A program made the position numbers and the translations under genes. DNA of 64,000 bases from Candidatus Allofournierella pullicola (GTDB taxonomy: Bacteria > Bacillota > Clostridia > Oscillospirales > Ruminococcaceae), in the NCBI GenBank assembly GCA_019114225.1, contig DXFW01000024.1:1-64000 (forward strand). Reading direction: 5' to 3'. Each line of letters begins with the position of its first letter. Within the stretch, counting starts at the first letter, position 1. The notes beneath the pieces were generated by a model that made no database searches, was not told the DNA's origin, and saw nothing but the letters and a program-made list of their open reading frames with translations. Positions 59,475 through 64,000 of this stretch are shown here, one piece after another.

Positions 59475-59947
59475 CAGTTCAAAAGCCACACGCCGGCATT
59501 GAGGTAGCCGGCAAAAGCCACCCACACAAGGTAGGGCAGCTGCAGCCGCGCCGCCAGCAGCTCCATGCGGTAAAAGACCAGCACCATGGCCGCGATCAGC
59601 GCCCACAGGACCACCAGCCACAGCAGCGCAAAGCCAAACCACTGGAGGTTGAAAAAGAAAATGCTCCAGAAAAAGTTGAAGGCAAGCTGCCCGGCATACA
59701 GGCCAAGGCCCAGCCGGCGGTCATCCGAGGGCGGAGCCATCCAGATCCGTGCGGCGCTCACGCCCATCAAGGCGTAGAGGACGACCCACACGATGGGAAA
59801 CACGATGGCCGGCGGAGAAAGCGGCGGCTGGACGATTTGTTCGGTGTAGAGCTTTGTTCCCTCCCGGGTGAGCCAGCCGGCGAGGCCGCCCACCGCCTCG
59901 GTCAGGAGCACCCAGGCTGCATAGGTCTTCCAGGGAAATCTTTTCAT
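59474..59947 (-). CDS. tspO: TspO/MBR family membrane protein
   Basis: A 157-aa protein with five hydrophobic segments and the family stretches PPLSPPAIVFPIVWVVLYALMG-like (near residue 41) and NFFWSIFFF. TspO proteins bind porphyrins and influence tetrapyrrole and stress responses. It starts 4 bp after the lipoprotein gene with GAGGGTG upstream, so it is probably the last gene of the LysR-linked operon. Confidence 0.92.
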   Translation of the reverse strand: MKRFPWKTYAAWVLLTEAVGGLAGWLTREGTKLYTEQIVQPPLSPPAIVFPIVWVVLYALMGVSAARIWMAPPSDDRRLGLGLYAGQLAFNFFWSIFFFNLQWFGFALLWLVVLWALIAAMVLVFYRMELLAARLQLPYLVWVAFAGYLNAGVWLLN

Positions 59948-59951
59948 TGTA

Positions 59952-60545
59952 TCACCCTCTGGTAGGGTATGCAGCAGAGGGAACGGCTATGCGCCCGCCC
60001 GCTCGCGGTTCCAGCGACAGGGTAAAAGAAGTCTCACTGCCGGACAAAACATCCTTCAGACCCTCGGTGTCGGTGATATGGGCCAGTTTTGTGTAGGACC
60101 AGGTGTTGCTGCCGTAGAACAGCACCACGGAACTCCCCTGATAGAGCATTACGTCCCCCGGGCCCGCGGCGGTGCGCACATCGTTTTGGGGCAGGCGTTC
60201 GGGCAGCGCGCCCACCTTTTCAAAGCCGCCGTAGTTTTCTGCCTCAAGGGTGAGGGGGCCTTCTTCCAGCAGCGCTGCCAGCGCCCCGGCGGAAGGGTTC
60301 TCTTCCAGAACGGCGGTAAGGGTCGTATCTCCGATTTGAATGTACAGCAAGGTCTCTTCCTCCTGTGGGTCGGCGGACGGACCACCGATTTCCTGCGGAT
60401 CGCTCTCCGTGTGGGATCCCGCCACGAAGGGAACGGCCGTGGGCGCCGCCTCGCTGCTTTGCGGCGCGGGAGCTGCCCCGCAGCCGGTCAGCGCCAAAAC
60501 CAACAGCGCGGCAAGCGTGCGGCCCAAACGCGCCGCCCGGCTCAC
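59952..60545 (-). CDS. Cyclophilin-like domain lipoprotein
   Basis: A 197-aa exported lipoprotein with lipobox LTGCG near residue 22. After a Ser/Pro/Glu-rich linker it has a cyclophilin-like beta-barrel domain: IQIGDTTLTAVLEENPSA, then NYGGFEKVG and GPGDVMLYQGSSVVLFYG. This domain often accompanies flavodoxin genes in Firmicutes, but its job is unknown. The start is GTG 60545, overlapping the flavodoxin stop as GTGA, with no strong ribosome site, so it relies on translational coupling. A longer arginine-rich opening is rejected. Confidence 0.85.
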   Translation of the reverse strand: MSRAARLGRTLAALLVLALTGCGAAPAPQSSEAAPTAVPFVAGSHTESDPQEIGGPSADPQEEETLLYIQIGDTTLTAVLEENPSAGALAALLEEGPLTLEAENYGGFEKVGALPERLPQNDVRTAAGPGDVMLYQGSSVVLFYGSNTWSYTKLAHITDTEGLKDVLSGSETSFTLSLEPRAGGRIAVPSAAYPTRG

Positions 60546-61084
60546 AGCGCCCGGCCCGCGTCCAGCGCGCGCTGCATGGCCTCGCTGCCGCGCGCCTCGC
60601 CGGGAGCGGTAACGCCGCCGCCGAACACGACCCCCGCCAGCTTTGCCTTGGGGAAGCACTCTACCCAGCCGCCCAGGCCCGCGGCGGCGCGCTGCCACAC
60701 CTCGTCGCCCTCCTCGGCGGCGCAGGCCAGCAGCCACACCTCCCGGAAGGCATAGTCCGCGGAATAAAGGGGATTTGCCCGGTCCAGCAGGGTCTTCATC
60801 TGGCCGCTCATCTCATAGTAGTAAATGGGGGTGGCAAAGACCAGCACGTCGGCATGGAGGATCTTCTCCTGCACGATGGCGTCCGCGTCGTCGTGGATGA
60901 CGCACCGGCCGCTGGTCTGGCAGGCAAGGCAACCCTTGCAGAAGCGGATATCCTTGCCCGCAAGGGAGATGAACTCCACCTCATGGCCCGCCTGGCGCGC
61001 CCCCTGGGCGAACTGCTGCGCCAGCAGCCCGGAGTTGGAATCCTGGCGCAGGCTGGTGGAAATGATCAGCACCCGTTTGCTCAT
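60542..61084 (-). CDS. NAD(P)H-dependent FMN reductase/flavodoxin-like protein
   Basis: A 180-aa flavodoxin-fold protein. The FMN phosphate loop is STSLRQDSNSG at residue 9, and TPIYYYEMSGQMKTLLDR near 86 binds the flavin and dimer partner. FCKGCLACQTSGRC is a cysteine-rich stretch common in the iron-sulfur flavoprotein-like members. It probably reduces quinones or other small electrophiles. Confidence 0.92.
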   Translation of the reverse strand: MSKRVLIISTSLRQDSNSGLLAQQFAQGARQAGHEVEFISLAGKDIRFCKGCLACQTSGRCVIHDDADAIVQEKILHADVLVFATPIYYYEMSGQMKTLLDRANPLYSADYAFREVWLLACAAEEGDEVWQRAAAGLGGWVECFPKAKLAGVVFGGGVTAPGEARGSEAMQRALDAGRAL

Positions 61085-61098
61085 GGTGTTTCCTCCTT

Positions 61099-61848
61099 TT
61101 ATTTCAGCGTTTCATACTGCGCGCCGCTCACCGGCTCGCACCACTCGTTGTTCGTCTCCTCGCCGGGCACCTCCAGCGCCAGGTGAGAGAACCAGCTGTC
61201 CGCCGCGGCGCCGTGCCAATGCTTCACCTCGGGCGGGATGTTCACCACGTCGCCGGGGCGCAGCGCCCGGGCGGGCTTGCCCTCTTCCTGATACCAGCCC
61301 CGGCCGGCCACGCAGATCAGGATCTGGCCGCCGCCGCTCTTCGCGTGGTGAATGTGCCAGTTGTTGCGGCAGCCCGGCTCGAAGGTGACGTTGAACACCC
61401 CCACCTGACTGGCCGAAAGGGGCGCAAGGTAGCTCTGGCCCACAAAGTACCGGGCATAGGCGTCGTTGCGCGCGCCGATGGGGAACACCATCTCGCTCTG
61501 GTGGCGGGCCTTTTCGTCAACGCCCTCCTCGGCCCACACGTCCTTCGCCATGCGGAACGCCGCCCACGCCTTGGGCCAGCCCGCGTAAAAAGCCGCATGG
61601 GTGAGGATCTCGGCGATCTCGGTGCGGGTGATCCCGTTCTGCTTCGCCGTGGTGAGATGGTAGCGGAAGGATTCATCCACCATCCCCTGGGCCATCAGCG
61701 ACACCACCGTGACCAGCGAGCGGTCCCGCAGGGAGAGCGCCTCTTCCCTGCTCCACACTTCGCCGAACAGCACATCATCGTTCAGATGGGCGAACTCCGG
61801 GGCGAACTGCCCCAAAGAATCCCGCCCTGCCGTCTGTTTCACTGCCAT
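61099..61848 (-). CDS. Carboxymuconolactone decarboxylase-cupin fusion protein
   Basis: A 249-aa fusion. Residues about 15-115 are a CMD/AhpD-like helical domain (LRDRSLVTVVSLMAQG, then ILTHAAFYAGWPKAW). The cysteines of AhpD peroxidases are absent. Residues about 150-240 are a cupin with metal ligands NNWHIHHA and HWHG. The arrangement is common beside flavodoxin and LysR genes. It is coupled within the operon, 16 bp after the alcohol dehydrogenase. Confidence 0.92.
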   Translation of the reverse strand: MAVKQTAGRDSLGQFAPEFAHLNDDVLFGEVWSREEALSLRDRSLVTVVSLMAQGMVDESFRYHLTTAKQNGITRTEIAEILTHAAFYAGWPKAWAAFRMAKDVWAEEGVDEKARHQSEMVFPIGARNDAYARYFVGQSYLAPLSASQVGVFNVTFEPGCRNNWHIHHAKSGGGQILICVAGRGWYQEEGKPARALRPGDVVNIPPEVKHWHGAAADSWFSHLALEVPGEETNNEWCEPVSGAQYETLK

Positions 61849-61864
61849 GGTCGTTTCCTCCCTT

Positions 61865-63031
61865 TCACATGCTTGCTTTCAGAATGTTCAGCACATCTTC
61901 TCTGGTGAGGGTGCGGTAGCCGCCGGTCATCAGGAAGGTGCCGTCGGCAATGCCCTCCAGCATATCTTCGGTGACGCCCAGCTGACGGATGTTCCGGGCC
62001 ACGCCCAGCACCTCCATCCAGCGCTCCATTGCCGCAAGGCCCGCCTCGGCCAGCGCTTCGGCGCTCTTGCCCGCCGGGTCCACGTCCCACACGTTCACGG
62101 CAAAGCGGCCGAATTTGGCAAGGCCGTCCGCCATGATGAAGCGGTAATAGGCCAGAGACACGGCGGAAAGGGTCATGCCGTGGGTGGCGTTGGTGTAGGC
62201 CCCGATGGACTGGCCGATCATGTGCACCTCCCAGTCGGTGGATTTGCCCATGGCCAGCAGAGTGTTCAGCGCCCAGGTGGCCGCCCACATGATGTTGCTG
62301 CGGGCTTCGTAGTTTTCCGGCTGGCGCACCGCCGTGCGGGAACTGGCGATCAGCGAGCGCATAAGGCCCTCGGCGATGTAGTCGGTGGTGTTGTCATCCG
62401 TGCCGGAGAAATACTGCTCACAGATGTGGTTGAAGGCGTCGTAAATGCCGGCCACCATCTGCTCCCTGGGCACGGTGTAGGTGAGGGTGGGGTCCAGGAT
62501 GGAAAAGCGGGGCATGACATTGCTGCCGAACACATGGCCGATCTTGCGTTTCTGGCCGGGGTGGGTGATGACCGCGCCGCCGTTCATCTCCGAGCCGGTG
62601 CCCACCATGGTGAGCACGCAGCCCACCGGGATGATGGTGTTGTCCACATCTTCCATGCGCAGAAAGTACTTGTCCCAAGGGTCCTCGGCGCACCAGGCGG
62701 AAACGGACACTGCCTTGGCGTAGTCACACACCGAGCCGCCGCCCACCGCCAAAATCAGGTCCACATTGTTTTCCCGGGCCGCACGGCAGCCCTCATAGAG
62801 TTTTTCCACCGTGGGGTTGGGCATGACCCCCGGCACCTCAAATACTTCCTTGCCGCAGGTTTTGAGGATGGCAATGACCTTGTCGTAAAGGCCGGTCTTT
62901 TTGATGGAACCGCCGCCGTAGGCCAGCAGCACCCGGCTGCCGCAGTTCTTCAGTTCGCCCGCCAGCTGCTCCAGCGCCTGTTCGCCAAAGTGCAGCCGGG
63001 TGGGGTTGCAGTAGGTGAAATTTCCCAGCAT
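61865..63031 (-). CDS. Iron-containing alcohol dehydrogenase (YqhD/BDH-like)
   Basis: A 388-aa group III alcohol dehydrogenase that reduces aldehydes with NAD(P)H. It begins MLGNFTYCNPTRLHFGE, has GGGSIKKTGLYD near residue 40, GGGSVCDYAKAVS near 96, and iron ligands in DAFNHICEQYF and later ATHGMTLS. This is the YqhD/BdhA type. ATG 63031 is seven bases after GGAGG and 2 bp after the preceding stop; a far longer open frame upstream is an artefact of GC-rich DNA. Confidence 0.95.
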   Translation of the reverse strand: MLGNFTYCNPTRLHFGEQALEQLAGELKNCGSRVLLAYGGGSIKKTGLYDKVIAILKTCGKEVFEVPGVMPNPTVEKLYEGCRAARENNVDLILAVGGGSVCDYAKAVSVSAWCAEDPWDKYFLRMEDVDNTIIPVGCVLTMVGTGSEMNGGAVITHPGQKRKIGHVFGSNVMPRFSILDPTLTYTVPREQMVAGIYDAFNHICEQYFSGTDDNTTDYIAEGLMRSLIASSRTAVRQPENYEARSNIMWAATWALNTLLAMGKSTDWEVHMIGQSIGAYTNATHGMTLSAVSLAYYRFIMADGLAKFGRFAVNVWDVDPAGKSAEALAEAGLAAMERWMEVLGVARNIRQLGVTEDMLEGIADGTFLMTGGYRTLTREDVLNILKASM

Positions 63032-63033
63032 GT

Positions 63034-63312
63034 TCAGTCCTCCCGTTTCTGTTGGTTTTGTTTGATCCTGTAGACCAGATAGTCCAGGCAGTCGATCTTT
63101 TTTTCGCACCTGTGCACCTCGTCCAGCAAGGCCGCCCGGTGCCGCGCAAGAAGTTCCAGCAGGCGGCGGGGATCCCGCACGTCTGCCATCAGCGCGGCGG
63201 CGGCCTCCTCGGTGCAGCCCGCGTCCCGCAGGGTCTGGGCCAGTTCGCCCTCTTCCATGGCACAGCAGGCGCATGCCCAGGGCTTCTTTCCCTGCGGCTG
63301 CGAACATTCCAT
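63034..63312 (-). CDS. Small cysteine-containing protein with MerR-like C-terminal coiled coil
   Basis: A 92-aa protein of unknown role. It starts MECSQPQGKKPWACACCAME, with four cysteines that could bind metal. It ends in a charged helix (LLARHRAALLDEVHRCEKKI, then DCLDYLVYRI) like the effector-end coiled coil of MerR regulators, but has no DNA-binding domain. ATG 63312 is seven bases after GGAGG. It is the first gene of the LysR-divergent operon. Confidence 0.75.
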   Translation of the reverse strand: MECSQPQGKKPWACACCAMEEGELAQTLRDAGCTEEAAAALMADVRDPRRLLELLARHRAALLDEVHRCEKKIDCLDYLVYRIKQNQQKRED

Positions 63313-63349
63313 GGCCGCTCCTCCCCTCGTGCTTTCGTTCTCTGATTTT

Positions 63350-63378
63350 AGTGTAAACCCGCAGCCGTGAAATAGCAA
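63350..63378 (-). promoter_or_regulatory. Promoter of the small-protein/alcohol dehydrogenase operon
   Basis: TTGCTA (63373-63378) and TACACT (63350-63355) on the minus strand, 17 bp apart. Confidence 0.7.
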
Positions 63379-63393
63379 ATACCCATATCGTAT
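63379..63393. promoter_or_regulatory. LysR-type binding site ATAC-N7-GTAT
   Basis: ATAC (63379-63382) and GTAT (63390-63393) are seven bases apart, the classical LysR-family recognition motif. It directly abuts the -35 of the operon promoter and lies between the two divergent promoters. Confidence 0.65.
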
Positions 63394-63406
63394 CCCGTGA
63401 CATGCC

Positions 63407-63435
63407 TTGCAGGCATTGATTTGGAGGGATATAAT
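63407..63435 (+). promoter_or_regulatory. Promoter of the lysR-type gene
   Basis: TTGCAG (63407-63412) and TATAAT (63430-63435) with a 17-bp spacer. Confidence 0.75.
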
Positions 63436-63463
63436 AAAACAAAAACGGAAAGGACACTGCCTT

Positions 63464-64000
63464 ATGGAACTTCGGCTGCTGCGCTATTTTCTCACCGTTG
63501 CCCGGGAGGGCAGCATTACCAACGCGGCGGAGGCGCTGCATATCACCCAGCCCACCCTCTCCCGCCAGATACGGGAACTGGAAGAGGAACTGGGCCAGCC
63601 GCTGCTGGTGCGAGGCAGCCGCAGCGTTTCGCTGACCGGCGAGGGAATGCTTTTGCGCAAGCGGGCAGAAGAGATCCTGGAATTGGTGGAAAAGGCTGAG
63701 CGGGAGGTCTCGCTGGGGGATGACGTGATCACCGGCGAGGTAAGCGTGGGCGCGGGCGAAACGGTGGGGGTGCATTTTCTCACCCAAGCGGCGCAGGAAC
63801 TGCGCCGCCGCTGGCCCGAGGTGCGGTTTCAGATCATCAGCGGCGACGGCATGGAGGTCTGCGAACTGCTGGACAAGGGCCTCATCGACTTTGGCCTGGT
63901 GTTCGACCATGTGGACCGGGCAAAGTACAACGCGCTGCCGGTGCCCTGGCGGGACGTGTGGGGCGTGCTGGTGCGGCGGGACGACCCGTTGGCCGAAAAG
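63464..64000 (+). CDS. LysR-family transcriptional regulator (partial, runs off the window)
   Basis: The first 179 residues of a LysR regulator. The N-terminal helix-turn-helix is GSITNAAEALHITQPTLSRQ (near residue 16), followed by the linker helix and the start of the effector domain (GEVSVGAGETVGVHFL). ATG 63464 follows AAAGGA. It is divergent from the small-protein/alcohol dehydrogenase operon, with an ATAC-N7-GTAT site between, so it probably activates that operon. The C-terminal third is outside the window. Confidence 0.94.
   Translation, partial: MELRLLRYFLTVAREGSITNAAEALHITQPTLSRQIRELEEELGQPLLVRGSRSVSLTGEGMLLRKRAEEILELVEKAEREVSLGDDVITGEVSVGAGETVGVHFLTQAAQELRRRWPEVRFQIISGDGMEVCELLDKGLIDFGLVFDHVDRAKYNALPVPWRDVWGVLVRRDDPLAEK

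Noticed and set aside
63032-63910. A long minus-strand upstream extension of the alcohol dehydrogenase frame (to 681 codons)
   Set aside because: It runs through the small-protein gene, two promoters and the LysR gene. The family starts at MLGNF with a proper ribosome site at 63031.
1-64000. CRISPR arrays, tRNA or rRNA genes and prophage regions
   Set aside because: No regularly spaced repeats, cloverleaf-like segments, rRNA motifs or phage structural genes were seen on either strand by eye.

Overview
The window is GC-rich bacterial DNA packed with genes, with Gram-positive-type ribosome sites (AAGGAGG-like), many GTG and TTG starts, lipobox solute-binding proteins and clear sigma-A promoters. 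The gene set is carbohydrate ABC and PTS uptake, glycyl-radical chemistry, TspO, a CobA-type adenosyltransferase and an IS3-type transposase end. This points to an anaerobic gut Clostridia of the Faecalibacterium/Gemmiger/Subdoligranulum kind. The lineage is inferred from gene style; no marker gene is present. No rRNA, tRNA or CRISPR array was seen.

Layout. (1) 1-131: the end of an IS3-family element. (2) 162-7623, minus strand: a glycyl radical enzyme and its activase with a NanE-type epimerase, a DeoR regulator, a Gfo/Idh dehydrogenase, a ROK kinase and a 5'-truncated isomerase. (3) 7689-13800: ManA, a GHKL/LytTR two-component system, and a divergent BceAB-like ABC exporter. (4) 13883-18653: thioredoxin and its reductase, then a P-loop kinase, a macro-domain protein, DUF2200 and a VWA protein. 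(5) 18655-22529: a DUF5714-ArsC fusion with a lipoprotein rhodanese, an AraC/GyrI-like regulator, GNAT and YhhN. (6) 22663-29319: a PocR/AraC regulator divergent from a FAD oxidoreductase and a sugar ABC transporter whose binding-protein gene carries an in-frame amber codon. (7) 29331-36384: a self-contained galactitol-type PTS operon with its own BglG-type activator, IIA, IIB, IIC, HPr and EI, divergent from a COG0523 GTPase. (8) 37413-47354: an eight-gene LacI-controlled operon with ABC uptake, sucrose phosphorylase-like GH13, a beta-propeller glycosidase-like protein, a ROK kinase, a PfkB kinase and a class II aldolase. (9) 47466-55810: a second LacI locus with ABC uptake, GH172, GH32 and fructokinase. 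(10) 55816-59474: guanine deaminase, a Bcp/rhodanese/YaaA stress operon and CobA. (11) 59474-64000: a LysR-divergent six-gene redox operon ending in TspO.

How the genes work together. Regions 8 and 9 sit back to back around two divergent lacI genes and look like complementary fructoside pathways. One predicts phosphorolysis of a sucrose-like sugar down to triose phosphates. The other predicts opening of difructose dianhydride or inulobiose-type sugars by GH172 plus GH32, then fructokinase. Region 7 is a closed phosphorelay whose HPr has lysine where the regulatory Ser46 should be. Region 2 is the best candidate for an undescribed pathway: a C-x-E-type glycyl radical enzyme encoded in one unit with an aminosugar-phosphate epimerase homologue.
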